A stretch of DNA of 64,000 nucleotides from Acinetobacter chinensis. Lineage in GTDB: Bacteria > Pseudomonadota > Gammaproteobacteria > Pseudomonadales > Moraxellaceae. The stretch's first letter is position 1, and each line of letters starts with the position of its first letter. Positions 9,386-18,580 of the stretch are shown piece by piece. Both the position numbers and the translations under genes were made by a program. Below the pieces are notes generated by a model. It saw nothing but the letters and a program-made list of their open reading frames with translations. It was not told where the DNA came from and made no database searches. Location of the stretch: assembly GCF_002165375.2 (NCBI RefSeq), contig NZ_CP032134.1, forward strand, positions 2,666,001 to 2,730,000, written 5' to 3'.

Positions 9386-9772
9386 TTATGCCGAAACGTG
9401 ATTACGAATTGCGTTTAATAATTCATCTTTACTGAAAGGTTTTGTCAGATATTCATCTGAACCGACAACACGACCTTTCGCCTGATCAAATAATCCATCT
9501 TTACTGGACAACATGACAACAGGAATATTCTGATAGTTCTGTGAGTTCTTGATTAATGCACAGGTCTGATATCCATCAAGACGCGGCATCATGATGTCCA
9601 CAAAGACGATGTCAGGATTTGCATCTGCAATTTTGGACAGTGCATCAAAACCATCAACTGCCGTAATCACATCACACCCTTCACGCTGAAGTAGGGTTTC
9701 GGCGGTACGACGAATGGTTTTTGAATCATCAATCACCATTACTTTTAGATTCTGGAATTTATTGTCGTCCAT
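9386..9772 (-). CDS. pilG: Twitching motility response regulator PilG
   Basis: 128-residue CheY-like receiver and first gene of the operon. It is the response regulator that promotes pilus extension in Pseudomonas. Acidic residues Asp15/Asp16, phospho-acceptor Asp59 (VFVDIMMPRLDG) and Lys111 (YLTKPF) are all present, and there is no DNA-binding domain. Gene order pilG-pilH-pilI-pilJ-chpA matches the canonical cluster but lacks the methyltransferase pilK and methylesterase chpB, so adaptation by receptor methylation is not encoded here. Confidence 0.95.
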   Translation of the reverse strand: MDDNKFQNLKVMVIDDSKTIRRTAETLLQREGCDVITAVDGFDALSKIADANPDIVFVDIMMPRLDGYQTCALIKNSQNYQNIPVVMLSSKDGLFDQAKGRVVGSDEYLTKPFSKDELLNAIRNHVSA

Positions 9773-9790
9773 TTAGTGACCCTTCCCATT

Positions 9791-9804
9791 TGTTTGTACA
9801 AACA
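9791..9804. promoter_or_regulatory. 14-bp palindrome upstream of pilG
   Basis: The perfect palindrome TGTTTGTACAAACA lies 18 bases before the pilG start codon, within the leader or promoter of the pil-chp operon. Its size and position suit an operator for a dimeric regulator. No regulator is assigned. Confidence 0.45.
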
Positions 9805-10077
9805 TAGATATGAATGAATTTTACAAGTTATTAACATTTTTAACATATCTTTACCGACTGTTTCAATGAGCATTTTCCGCTCATATTTACATTTTAAAAC
9901 GAAAGCACTAACAGCTTCACACTTTTATTCAATCATTGTTTTTTTTTTGATGAACAGAGGGTTTCAATCCCTTCTTTTAGTTTTAATATAACATTATTAT
10001 TACTTAAAAATAAGTAATTTAGTCGGCTTAAAACAGAACTCAAAGTTTGAGTTGATTTCAGTTTGGAAACACCATTT
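9805..10077. other. Divergent intergenic region between pilG and the 10078 gene
   Basis: No coding potential was seen. The sequence is A+T-rich and must hold the promoters for the pil operon (minus) and the next gene (plus). A perfect 8-bp inverted repeat, ATTACTTA / TAAGTAAT with a four-base spacer, lies at 9999-10018. A weaker hairpin (GAGGG / CCCTT) lies near 9957-9972. Confidence 0.6.
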
Positions 10078-10689
10078 ATGACCCTGCGAAAAACCGTTAC
10101 CAGTTTTTTTCTGTTGATCTTTTTCAGTCTGTCCATGATTCAGACTTTTGCAGCTGATCCACAACCAAAAGCTGCCTGGTATCGCTATTATGACAGTCGT
10201 GGTGTTGCCAATGTCAGCACCAGTGTCACGCCAGCTCATATCAGTTATGGGTATGAGGCGCTCGACCGCAATATGCAGGTGATCCGCAAGAACCGTCCGT
10301 ACAATGCTGAGGCTGATGTCAAAAAAGCACCTGAACGTGCTGCTGTAGCCAAAAGTAATGAAGCCGACCTGAAACTGAAAAAAGCGTATACCAACAGTAC
10401 GATTGCAACACAGAAAAAAACCGCTGCCCTGCTGTACATCAAAAAGCAGATCAATTTTCAGCAGGATCAGCTGAAACAGCTTCAGGATGACCGGATCATG
10501 TTCAAACGACAGGAAATGGAACATCTGCGTAAAGGTTCAACCATTCCTGTTCAGCTCAAGAATGTACTGGAATACAATCAAAGCAATATCACGATGAAAA
10601 AAGAGCTGATTCATTCGTTACAAACCAACTATCGAAATACGCAGGCGGAATACGACAAAATAATCATAAGACTTAAAGCAATGGAATAA
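10078..10689 (+). CDS. Secreted protein with DUF4124-like N-terminus and coiled coil
   Basis: 203-residue exported protein of unknown function. A signal peptide (residues about 1-24, cleavage after QTFA) is followed by a short DUF4124-like segment in which a tyrosine/glycine-rich turn reads WYRYYDSRGVANVS. The remainder (about 80-203) is Lys/Gln/Glu-rich and helical, likely coiled coil. DUF4124 proteins are typically small periplasmic or envelope proteins. The ATG at 10078 is preferred over a TTG at 10063, since only the former puts the charged residues directly before the hydrophobic core. Confidence 0.75.
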   Translation: MTLRKTVTSFFLLIFFSLSMIQTFAADPQPKAAWYRYYDSRGVANVSTSVTPAHISYGYEALDRNMQVIRKNRPYNAEADVKKAPERAAVAKSNEADLKLKKAYTNSTIATQKKTAALLYIKKQINFQQDQLKQLQDDRIMFKRQEMEHLRKGSTIPVQLKNVLEYNQSNITMKKELIHSLQTNYRNTQAEYDKIIIRLKAME

Positions 10690-10760
10690 CTTGATTTTTG
10701 TGATAAATATAAAAAACTTAAGGGTACTGAACCTTTCAGACTGAACACAGGAAATGATGT

Positions 10761-11891
10761 ATGCAAACAGTGATGTACCCGATGAAAGAGCGATCCATAG
10801 TGTTTTTTTCAGCTGTGCGGATCACCACGGTCTGCATCACACTTGCACTCAGCGCCTGCCAGAAACCGGAACCTGAAACCGGAAAAAATCAGGTACCACA
10901 AAAAATTGAACTGATTCAGCAGGACCTGGTCGCATTTCAGAATGGCAGTTCCGTTCATAAAACAGCATTTACAGGCACCATACGTGCGGTTAACCGCAGC
11001 AGCATACAGTCACAGGTCAGCGCAACGGCTTCTCAGGTCAGCGCCGAAGTCGGTCAACGTGTTTCTCAAGGGCAGGTTCTGGTCCGTCTGAACAATCAGG
11101 ATAATGCAGCACGACTTGCTCAGTCCCGTGCAAATCTGGCAGCAGCTCAGGCACAGGAAAAAATGGCACTGAATATGATGCAGAGGAAACAGCGCCTTTT
11201 GAATCAGGGTTTTATTTCCAGAGTTGAATATGAACAAAGTGCTGTAGATTATCAGGCACAAAAAGAAAATACGCATGCGCAACAGGCAAATGTTGATATT
11301 GCACTGAAAGCAGACCGTGACGGTATTATTTTAAGCCCAATCAATGGCGTGGTCACAGTACGTCAGGTTGAACCTGGACAGACTGTTGCAACGGGTCAGA
11401 CGCTGTTTGAAATTATTGACCCTGAACGTACTGAAATACAGGCAAAGCTTCCCTCAGATCTGCAGTCAGCACTTAGACCTGGTCAAAAAATTGAATTCAG
11501 CATTCAGGGAAATCCTGCCCTGCTGAGCGCCACACTGAGTCGGGTTTCTCCGGTTGCAGACCTGAACAGCCGACAGATTGAGTTTTTTGCTGTTCCTGAC
11601 AAAGCTGTCCAGTCTTTGAGTATTGGTGCCTTTGTTGAGGGAAATATTCTCTCGGCAACTCAGGTACAGGGACAGATCATTCCTCTGGATGTTATACAAA
11701 ATATTGATCAGCAGCCTTTTGTCTGGGTGATCCGCAACAAGCGGATAGAAAAACAGAATATTCAGGTCATCGAACAGCGTTACAGCAATAACAGTGCTGT
11801 CGTACAGGGCTTGATTGTAGGAGATCTGATCAGCCGTGTGAAGTTCACCGATCAGGACAACCATAAAGAAGTGGCCATCAGCCCGAAATAA
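10761..11891 (+). CDS. RND efflux periplasmic adaptor lipoprotein (membrane fusion protein)
   Basis: 376-residue adaptor that bridges an inner-membrane RND pump to an outer-membrane channel. The N-terminus has a lipoprotein signal with lipobox LSAC and lipidated Cys33. The family architecture follows: a barrel-sandwich half (about 75-105), a helical hairpin (about 105-175), the second lipoyl half around GVVTVRQVEPGQTVATG, and a beta-barrel domain. An AGGAA ribosome site precedes the ATG. The permease gene starts 21 bases downstream. Substrate is unknown. No outer-membrane factor is encoded next to it. Confidence 0.9.
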   Translation: MQTVMYPMKERSIVFFSAVRITTVCITLALSACQKPEPETGKNQVPQKIELIQQDLVAFQNGSSVHKTAFTGTIRAVNRSSIQSQVSATASQVSAEVGQRVSQGQVLVRLNNQDNAARLAQSRANLAAAQAQEKMALNMMQRKQRLLNQGFISRVEYEQSAVDYQAQKENTHAQQANVDIALKADRDGIILSPINGVVTVRQVEPGQTVATGQTLFEIIDPERTEIQAKLPSDLQSALRPGQKIEFSIQGNPALLSATLSRVSPVADLNSRQIEFFAVPDKAVQSLSIGAFVEGNILSATQVQGQIIPLDVIQNIDQQPFVWVIRNKRIEKQNIQVIEQRYSNNSAVVQGLIVGDLISRVKFTDQDNHKEVAISPK

Positions 11892-11912
11892 AAATTACAA
11901 AGGACTGTCGCC

Positions 11913-14900
11913 ATGTGGTTTACCCGTATCAGTGTCAAATATCCTGTATTCACCATTATGATGATGTTCTGCTTGATGGTGCTTGGTCTGGCTTCGTGGC
12001 AGCGCATGGGAGTAGAGGAATTTCCCGATGTGGACTTCCCCTTTGTCGTTATTTATACCAGTTATCCCGGTGCGTCACCCGAATCTGTCGAATCTGAAAT
12101 TACCAAAAAAATGGAAGATCAGATCAACACCATTTCAGGATTAAAACAGGTTATTTCACAGTCCAGTGAAGGTCTGTCCACGATTATTGCTGAATTTGAC
12201 CTGGATGTTCCCTCTGCCGTTGCAGCCCAGGATGTCCGTGACAAAATAGCCCCTGTCACGGCCGAATTCCGTGATGAAATTCAGGATCCGGTCGTTGAAC
12301 GTTATGACCCGACTGCCAGTGCTGTCATGTCCATCGTCTTTGAATCAGACAGTATGCCCCTGCGTGATCTGAGCTCATATCTGGATCAGCGGATTGTTCC
12401 TCAGCTTCGGACGGTTGCTGGTGTTGGAACGGTCAACCTGCTTGGAGATGCACAGCGTCAGATCAGAATTGAAATTGAACCTGCAAAACTGAACAGTTAC
12501 GGTATAGGTATTGATCAGGTACTGAATACTTTAAAATCTGAAAATATAGAAGTTCCAGGCGGAACATTAAAACAGCCTGCATCTGAACTGGTGGTCGAAA
12601 TCAAGTCGCGGGTCATTCACCCCCAGTCATTTGGTGACATGATTATTGCCACAAAAAATGGCGCGCCCATTTACCTGAAGCAGGTTGCCAGAATTACCGA
12701 CAGTCAGGCTGAACTTGAGTCCAGTGCCTATCTGGATGGGAAAACTGCAGTCGCAGTGGATATCCTGCGCAGTTCTGACTCCAACGTCATTGAGGTCGTG
12801 GACAACACCTACAAAACACTGGATGACATTCAAAAACAGTTGCCTGAAAGTATCACAGCTAAAGTCGTGGTGGATTCATCCAAAGGCATCCGTGGCAGTA
12901 TTAAAGATGTTGCCCGCACCATTACTGAGGGTGCAATCCTCGCCATACTGATTGTACTGCTATTCCTCGGTTCATTCCGCTCAACCGTTATTACAGGAAT
13001 GACCCTGCCGATTGCGCTGCTCGGAACACTGACTTTTATCTGGGCATTTGGGTTCTCCATAAACATGATGACCCTGCTGGCACTGTCACTCAGTATTGGT
13101 CTGCTGATTGATGATGCAATTGTTGTGCGGGAAAATATTGTCCGTCATGCCAGCATGGGTAAAGACCATGTCACTGCGGCACTGGATGGCACTCAGGAGA
13201 TTGGACTTGCAGTACTGGCAACAACATTGACCATTGTTGCTGTGTTTCTACCTGTTGCCTTTATGGGCGGTATTATTGGACGGTTCTTCTTTCAGTTTGG
13301 TGTGACGGTCAGCACGGCGGTACTGATTTCAATGTTCGTCAGTTTTACACTGGATCCGATGCTTTCAGCGCACTGGGCAGAAAAACATAATCCAGATACA
13401 AAACCAGGTAGAGTTAAACGCTTTTTCAATTGGATCTCCACGCGCCTGGACAACTTAAGTCATCATTATGAAAAACTGTTGAAACTGGCACTGCGCTTTC
13501 GCCCTGTGACTCTTGCCATTGCTGTTGCATCCCTGCTTGGTGCATTGGCACTGTCAAAACTGATCGGTACAGAGTTTGTTCCTGTACCTGATAAAGGCGA
13601 ACTGCGGGTTAAATTTGAAACACCAGTCAATGCTTCACTGGAATACACCCAGGCAAAACTGCTCCAGGTTGACAGCATCATTCAGAAACACCCCGAAGTC
13701 CGTGCAACTTATGGTGTGATCAACAGTGTGACAGACAGAGGTAAAAACCATGTCAGTATCCGTGTCACGCTGACACCGAGACAGGAACGGAAACAGACTC
13801 TGAATGATCTGACCAATGAATTCCGTCTTCGCCTGAAAGATGTTGCAGGAATCACCATTACATCCGTTGCATCGGCGGATGAAACTGTATCTGGTGGACA
13901 GAAACCGGTCATGATCTCAATTAAAGGACCTGACCTGGATGAACTCCAGAAAATTTCTGACCGTTTTATGGCTGAAATTACTAAAGTGGATGGCATTGTT
14001 GACCTGGAAAGCTCCCTCAAGGAACCAAAACCGACACTGGGAGTTCATATTAACCGGGTACTGGCAAGTGACCTGGGACTGTCAGTCAATCAGATAGCCG
14101 GTGTCATACGCCCCTTACTGGCAGGTGATAACATTACCACCTGGAAAGATGAAAAAGGTGAAACCTATGATGTCAATGTCCGCATGGTACAGGACAAACG
14201 CAGCCTGCCCGCTGATGTTGAAAACCTCTATCTGAGTTCTCAGAAAACAGATGCCAGTGGACAGGCGGTTCTGATTCCACTTGCCAGTGTTGCCCGTTTT
14301 GAACAGACCCTGGGAGCTTCTCAGATTAACCGACGTGATCTGGCTCGTGAGGTACTGGTTGAAGCCAATACCGCAGGACGTCCTGCTGGAGACATCGGTG
14401 CTGATATCAAAAAAATTCAGGACAGTTTTAAACTGCCACCCGGCTACAGTTTTGATACTCAGGGTTCAAACAAAGACATGGAAGAATCTGCGGGTTACGC
14501 AATGACTGCGATTACCCTGTCTATTGTCTTTATTTACATTGTACTCGGTTCACAGTTCAACAGCTTTATTCATCCTGCTGCCATCATGGCATCCCTCCCC
14601 TTGTCACTGATTGGGGTGTTTCTGGCATTATTCCTGTTCAACTCCACCATGAACCTGTTTTCCATTATCGGGATTATTATGCTGATGGGACTGGTGACTA
14701 AAAATGCCATTCTCCTGATTGATTTCATTAAGAAAAGTATGGATGCAGGTACAGAACGTTACGACGCGATTATTGCTGCGGGTAAAACCCGTCTCAGACC
14801 CATACTGATGACCACCAGTGCAATGGTCATGGGAATGGTTCCTCTCGCACTTGGACTGGGTGAAGGCGGTGAACAGAGCGCGCCGATGGCACATGCGGTG

Positions 14901-15017
14901 ATTGGTGGTGTCATCACCTCCACACTGCTGACACTGGTGGTTGTACCCGTCATCTTTACTTACCTGGATGACTTTAAAAACTTTATGATGCGCCAAATGA
15001 AAAAAATCATGTCATAA
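11913..15017 (+). CDS. RND efflux transporter permease
   Basis: 1034-residue inner-membrane proton antiporter of the AcrB/HAE-1 superfamily. The duplicated RND plan is visible: TM1 near 11-30, a large periplasmic loop, TM2-TM6 from about 335, a second periplasmic loop, and TM8-TM12 from about 865. The proton-relay pair Asp400/Asp401 in TM4 (GLLIDDAIVV) and the TM10 lysine (LVTKNAILLID) are present, so it looks active. Sequence style resembles the multidrug branch rather than the metal (CusA/CzcA) branch. An AAAGGA ribosome site precedes the start. It probably borrows a TolC-like channel encoded elsewhere. Confidence 0.93.
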   Translation: MWFTRISVKYPVFTIMMMFCLMVLGLASWQRMGVEEFPDVDFPFVVIYTSYPGASPESVESEITKKMEDQINTISGLKQVISQSSEGLSTIIAEFDLDVPSAVAAQDVRDKIAPVTAEFRDEIQDPVVERYDPTASAVMSIVFESDSMPLRDLSSYLDQRIVPQLRTVAGVGTVNLLGDAQRQIRIEIEPAKLNSYGIGIDQVLNTLKSENIEVPGGTLKQPASELVVEIKSRVIHPQSFGDMIIATKNGAPIYLKQVARITDSQAELESSAYLDGKTAVAVDILRSSDSNVIEVVDNTYKTLDDIQKQLPESITAKVVVDSSKGIRGSIKDVARTITEGAILAILIVLLFLGSFRSTVITGMTLPIALLGTLTFIWAFGFSINMMTLLALSLSIGLLIDDAIVVRENIVRHASMGKDHVTAALDGTQEIGLAVLATTLTIVAVFLPVAFMGGIIGRFFFQFGVTVSTAVLISMFVSFTLDPMLSAHWAEKHNPDTKPGRVKRFFNWISTRLDNLSHHYEKLLKLALRFRPVTLAIAVASLLGALALSKLIGTEFVPVPDKGELRVKFETPVNASLEYTQAKLLQVDSIIQKHPEVRATYGVINSVTDRGKNHVSIRVTLTPRQERKQTLNDLTNEFRLRLKDVAGITITSVASADETVSGGQKPVMISIKGPDLDELQKISDRFMAEITKVDGIVDLESSLKEPKPTLGVHINRVLASDLGLSVNQIAGVIRPLLAGDNITTWKDEKGETYDVNVRMVQDKRSLPADVENLYLSSQKTDASGQAVLIPLASVARFEQTLGASQINRRDLAREVLVEANTAGRPAGDIGADIKKIQDSFKLPPGYSFDTQGSNKDMEESAGYAMTAITLSIVFIYIVLGSQFNSFIHPAAIMASLPLSLIGVFLALFLFNSTMNLFSIIGIIMLMGLVTKNAILLIDFIKKSMDAGTERYDAIIAAGKTRLRPILMTTSAMVMGMVPLALGLGEGGEQSAPMAHAVIGGVITSTLLTLVVVPVIFTYLDDFKNFMMRQMKKIMS

Positions 15018-15033
15018 TGAAACAGATTACCCT

Positions 15034-15069
15034 GGGGTGACATTACTGAATGTTCACCTCATTTTTTTA
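15034..15069 (+). terminator. Terminator of the RND operon
   Basis: Stem GGGGTGACAT ... ATGTTCACCTC with one bulged base, followed by seven T. It directly abuts the proS promoter region. Confidence 0.75.
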
Positions 15070-15078
15070 CCGTATAAT
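15051..15078 (+). promoter_or_regulatory. proS: Candidate sigma70 promoter of proS
   Basis: TGTTCA at 15051-15056, a 16-base spacer and a consensus TATAAT at 15073-15078, 36 bases before the proS start. The -35 element overlaps the right arm of the upstream terminator. Confidence 0.5.
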
Positions 15079-15114
15079 CTCTGCTTTAATGCTTAATAAT
15101 TTAGGACAGTTTCC

Positions 15115-16830
15115 ATGCGCGCGAGTCGCTTTTTATTTGCAACGTTAAGAGAAACCCCAAACGATGCTGAAGTCATTTCACACCAGCTGATGTTACGTGC
15201 GGGGATGATCCGTAAATTGGCTTCAGGCTTGTACACCTGGTTGCCGATGGGTGTACGTGTGCTGAATAAAGTTGAAGCGATTGTCCGTGAGGAAATGAAC
15301 CGCTCAGGTTCTCTTGAAGTCTTCATGCCCGTGACTCAACCTGCAGGTCTGTGGGAAGAATCAGGTCGTTATGTACAGTACGGACCGGAGCTTTTACGCT
15401 TTAAAGACCGTCACACCAATGACTTTGTGCTTGGACCGACACATGAAGAAGTGATTACAGATCTTGCCCGCAACGAACTGAAAAGCTATAAACAGCTTCC
15501 AATCAATTTCTATCAGATTCAGACTAAATTCCGTGATGAAATCCGTCCACGTTTCGGTGTGATGCGTTCCCGTGAATTTATCATGAAAGATGCTTATTCA
15601 TTCCACGCAGATCAGGCTTCCCTTCAGGAAACCTACGATGTGATGTATGAAACTTACTGTCGTATTTTCAGCCGTCTGGGTCTGAATTTCCGTCCAGTAC
15701 AGGCAGATACAGGTTCAATTGGTGGTTCTGGTTCACATGAATTCCATGTACTGGCATCCAGCGGTGAAGATGATATCGCTTTTTCTACTGACTCAGATTA
15801 TGCTGCAAACGTGGAAATGGCTGAAGCTGTACTGGTCGGTGAGCGTGCTGCTCCTGCACAGGAACTCAAAACCGTAGATACGCCTGATCAGAAAACCATT
15901 GCTGATGTTTCTGCATTCCTGAACTCTGATCCGGCTCATTCTGTTAAAGCATTACTGGTTCAGGGCATAGCAGATGAAAAAGGTCAGATTCCAGTGGTGG
16001 CGCTGTTCCTTCGTGGCGACCATGAACTGAATGAAATTAAAGCTGAAAAACACCCTCTGATTGCAGCACCACTGACGTTTGCAACTGAAGCACAGATCAG
16101 TGAATACAATCTTACTCCTGGCTTCTGTGGTCCACAGGGACTGGTTGAAAAAGGTATCGCGGTTATTGTAGACCGTGCTGCATCTGTACTTTCAGACTTC
16201 GTTGCTGGTGCAAATGAAACAGATAAACATGCAACAGGCGTGAACTGGGAGCGCGATGCTCAGTTTACAGAAGTGTATGACCTGCGTAATGTCGTTGAAG
16301 GCGATCCTTCTCCAGATGGTCAAGGTACAATCTTAATCAAACGCGGTATTGAAGTTGGTCATATCTTCCAGCTGGGCAAGAAATACTCTGAAGCACTGGG
16401 CTGTAAAGTACTGGGTGATGACGGCAAACCACTGGTCGTGACTATGGGCTGTTATGGCATTGGGGTAACCCGTGTAGTGGCTTCTGCAATTGAGCAGAAC
16501 TTTGATGACAAAGGTATCATCTGGCCATCAGCAATTGCACCTTTTGAAGTGGCTATCGTTCCTATGAATGCACAGAAATCACCACGCACACTGGAAGCTG
16601 CTGAGGCACTGTATGCAGAACTACAGGCTAAAGGCTACGATGTACTGCTGGATGACCGTAATGAACGTCCTGGCGTGAAATTCTCTGACCTTGAGCTGAC
16701 TGGTATTCCGCACCGTATTGTGATTGGTGAAAAAGGACTGGACGCAGGTACTTTTGAATATAAAGGTCGCCGTGATGAAGAGTCTGTAAACCTGAGCAAA
16801 GATGAATTACTTGCAAAAATTGCAAAATAA
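15115..16830 (+). CDS. proS: Prolyl-tRNA synthetase, bacterial type with editing domain
   Basis: 571-residue class II aminoacyl-tRNA synthetase that charges tRNA-Pro in the cytosol. The N-terminus (MRASRFLFATLRETPNDAEV) and length are typical of the bacterial ProS form. The catalytic core shows motif 2 around residues 138-165 (FRDEIRPRFGVMRSREFIMKD). The inserted editing domain that clears Ala-tRNA-Pro covers about 225-400. Motif 3 is in GCYGIGVTR, and the anticodon-binding domain covers about 475-571. The gene is monocistronic, between its own promoter and a strong terminator. Confidence 0.98.
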   Translation: MRASRFLFATLRETPNDAEVISHQLMLRAGMIRKLASGLYTWLPMGVRVLNKVEAIVREEMNRSGSLEVFMPVTQPAGLWEESGRYVQYGPELLRFKDRHTNDFVLGPTHEEVITDLARNELKSYKQLPINFYQIQTKFRDEIRPRFGVMRSREFIMKDAYSFHADQASLQETYDVMYETYCRIFSRLGLNFRPVQADTGSIGGSGSHEFHVLASSGEDDIAFSTDSDYAANVEMAEAVLVGERAAPAQELKTVDTPDQKTIADVSAFLNSDPAHSVKALLVQGIADEKGQIPVVALFLRGDHELNEIKAEKHPLIAAPLTFATEAQISEYNLTPGFCGPQGLVEKGIAVIVDRAASVLSDFVAGANETDKHATGVNWERDAQFTEVYDLRNVVEGDPSPDGQGTILIKRGIEVGHIFQLGKKYSEALGCKVLGDDGKPLVVTMGCYGIGVTRVVASAIEQNFDDKGIIWPSAIAPFEVAIVPMNAQKSPRTLEAAEALYAELQAKGYDVLLDDRNERPGVKFSDLELTGIPHRIVIGEKGLDAGTFEYKGRRDEESVNLSKDELLAKIAK

Positions 16831-16841
16831 TTTCCGTTGAA

Positions 16842-16874
16842 TATAAAAATCCCGCTTAATGCGGGATTTTTATA
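16842..16874. terminator. Bidirectional terminator after proS
   Basis: TATAAAAATCCCGC, a four-base loop, GCGGGATTTTTATA: a perfect symmetrical stem with A and T flanks, able to serve proS and the convergent gene at 16888. Confidence 0.93.
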
Positions 16875-16887
16875 TTTTGCATGTTAA

Positions 16888-18297
16888 TCAGCAGAATTTC
16901 ATACCGCCGTAGCAGTTAGGTATAACGTTCTGGTTGGCAAGAACCTGAGAACTCAATGCCAGTTTTGCATGCGGTGAATTGGATAAATCGATATAACGTA
17001 AGTTTGGATCATTTGGATCCTGCAGTCCAACATTCTGTTTAATTGGTAAACCAAATGCAGAGCCCAAAGCCCCTCCAGTTGAAACCGTAATCCGATTTGC
17101 CAGGAGCCAGTCAGAAACCTGAGAAGCCACCTGAGGCAATACATCTTCAATAGATGTCGCTTGTATCACATCTAAAGTTCCCAATTGAACAGGTTTTGCA
17201 AATGACATCCACCACCCTGGCTGTGCGATATCATCGCTGTTGGCACCTAACCACTTAATGGCAGATTTCTGAAGTGAAAGATAACCCCCATTACCATCCA
17301 GCTCAATATTATGGATCATGCTCAATGCCTGAGTAAATTCAACATCAATCTTTAGATTACGGATAGCTGTTTTAGTATCATTGTATTTGCCTGACCAACA
17401 AACACCTGCCCACAAATCTTCTTTACAGGTTCCTCCACCATTTTTCCCCATAAAAAATGTAACGTCATTAACCCATAGAACATTATCAGGTTCATTTATA
17501 TTATTTTCTTTCCTCAGATCAACAACAATACTGCCACTGTCTTCACTCAGAATAATATCCCCAACACTTGCCACTACACTCGGAGGTTTAACTACTGTCT
17601 GCCTTTTACCCGTTAATGTGAAAGCCCCTATTTCAAAATTGGCGGTCATTTCAGGCATAGCAAAGCCTTTACCTGCCGTTGCCGCAAGATTTGTCATAAT
17701 TTTATGATTTCCCCCCAGAACTTTAACGCTTCCCTTTACTTCCTGACCAGCAACAGCACCAAAGTTCGTTGGTACTGTTTTAGTTGAACCACTGGTTCCT
17801 GAGACCTGCATATAGCCACTGAATGAGCGGAGACCATCTGATGGATTATCAATATTTTCTGCACCGAGGCTAAGTAAACCTAAAATTGACTCTGCGCCTA
17901 AACGAAAACCTTCCACTTCACGTGTTGCTGCAGATTTTCCTTTAATTGCAAACTCTATAAAAGGATTAGTGAGCTGAGCTGAAGTATCAACCCGGGAACC
18001 ATTAACCGCCTTACCGGAAAGCGAGAGATTGCCAATATCAATATCACAGCCCCCAGAGCCGTTGGAACCACCACACCCAAGTTGTAATGATTTGATATTA
18101 CTGTTCAGCTCCATTACAGCCCCCAATCCCAACTTAAAAAAATTGAGATTCTGCGATGCATCCGCCGTACTTGTTAAATTGAACAAAGCCTGCCCTTCGA
18201 CCTGTGACAACTGCTGATCATCCAGCTCTGTCATTGCATTTGCATTTCCAGCTGCACAGGCAATTGCAACCATAGCCCCAAGAATACTTTTTTTCAT
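16888..18297 (-). CDS. Secreted protein with DUF6160-like N-terminal motif
   Basis: 469-residue exported protein of unknown function. The signal peptide covers about residues 1-21 (ending NANA). Directly after it comes LDDQQLSQVEGQ, a version of the motif shared by the next three genes on this strand. The body is Gly/Ser/Asn-rich and predicted beta-rich. Cysteines are few and paired: CGGSNGSGGC at about 74-83, CKEDLWAGVC, and a C-terminal NCYGGMKFC that ends the protein. It is separated by 283 bases from the gene before it, so it may have its own promoter. Acinetobacter genomes carry genes annotated fil, of presumed pilus function; whether this is one of them cannot be settled by eye. Confidence 0.7.
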   Translation of the reverse strand: MKKSILGAMVAIACAAGNANAMTELDDQQLSQVEGQALFNLTSTADASQNLNFFKLGLGAVMELNSNIKSLQLGCGGSNGSGGCDIDIGNLSLSGKAVNGSRVDTSAQLTNPFIEFAIKGKSAATREVEGFRLGAESILGLLSLGAENIDNPSDGLRSFSGYMQVSGTSGSTKTVPTNFGAVAGQEVKGSVKVLGGNHKIMTNLAATAGKGFAMPEMTANFEIGAFTLTGKRQTVVKPPSVVASVGDIILSEDSGSIVVDLRKENNINEPDNVLWVNDVTFFMGKNGGGTCKEDLWAGVCWSGKYNDTKTAIRNLKIDVEFTQALSMIHNIELDGNGGYLSLQKSAIKWLGANSDDIAQPGWWMSFAKPVQLGTLDVIQATSIEDVLPQVASQVSDWLLANRITVSTGGALGSAFGLPIKQNVGLQDPNDPNLRYIDLSNSPHAKLALSSQVLANQNVIPNCYGGMKFC

Positions 18298-18543
18298 TTT
18301 TATTCCCTTAAAATATTAAAAATTATTAATTTTATTCAGTAACCTCATCGTATTACTGTGAGCACTTCAAAGTGATTCCCCATAAATATACTGATCAGTT
18401 CTGAACCCCATGTTTAAAAGAGCACAGCCTGTTCAACATACTGACTTATGTTTCCGTCTGCCCCACAGACGCCCCTTATACTTCAAAACCCCGGATTAAA
18501 TTCATTTTTTATTAAATCTGTTTTTATCACTCAAATCATCTGT

Positions 18544-18570
18544 CTGTTCAGCTCACTCAGAACTGAACAG
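18544..18570 (-). promoter_or_regulatory. Hairpin downstream of the 18581 gene
   Basis: Perfect 8-bp arms CTGTTCAG / CTGAACAG lie 11 bases beyond the stop codon. No T-run follows on the minus strand, so it may be an mRNA 3' stabiliser rather than a terminator. A second small stem (CGTCTG / CAGACG) lies at 18455-18471. Nothing else was seen in the 283-base gap 18298-18580. Confidence 0.4.
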
Positions 18571-18580
18571 TCCCAGGACA

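Noticed and set aside
10000..10524. Minus-strand frame of 174 codons over the 10078 gene
   Set aside because: The plus-strand gene has a signal peptide and a DUF4124-like motif; the antisense frame has no ribosome site or family likeness.
14628..14996. Long minus-strand frame of 122 codons inside the RND permease
   Set aside because: It lies wholly within a well-conserved gene on the other strand; the His/Gln-rich translation is typical of a shadow frame.
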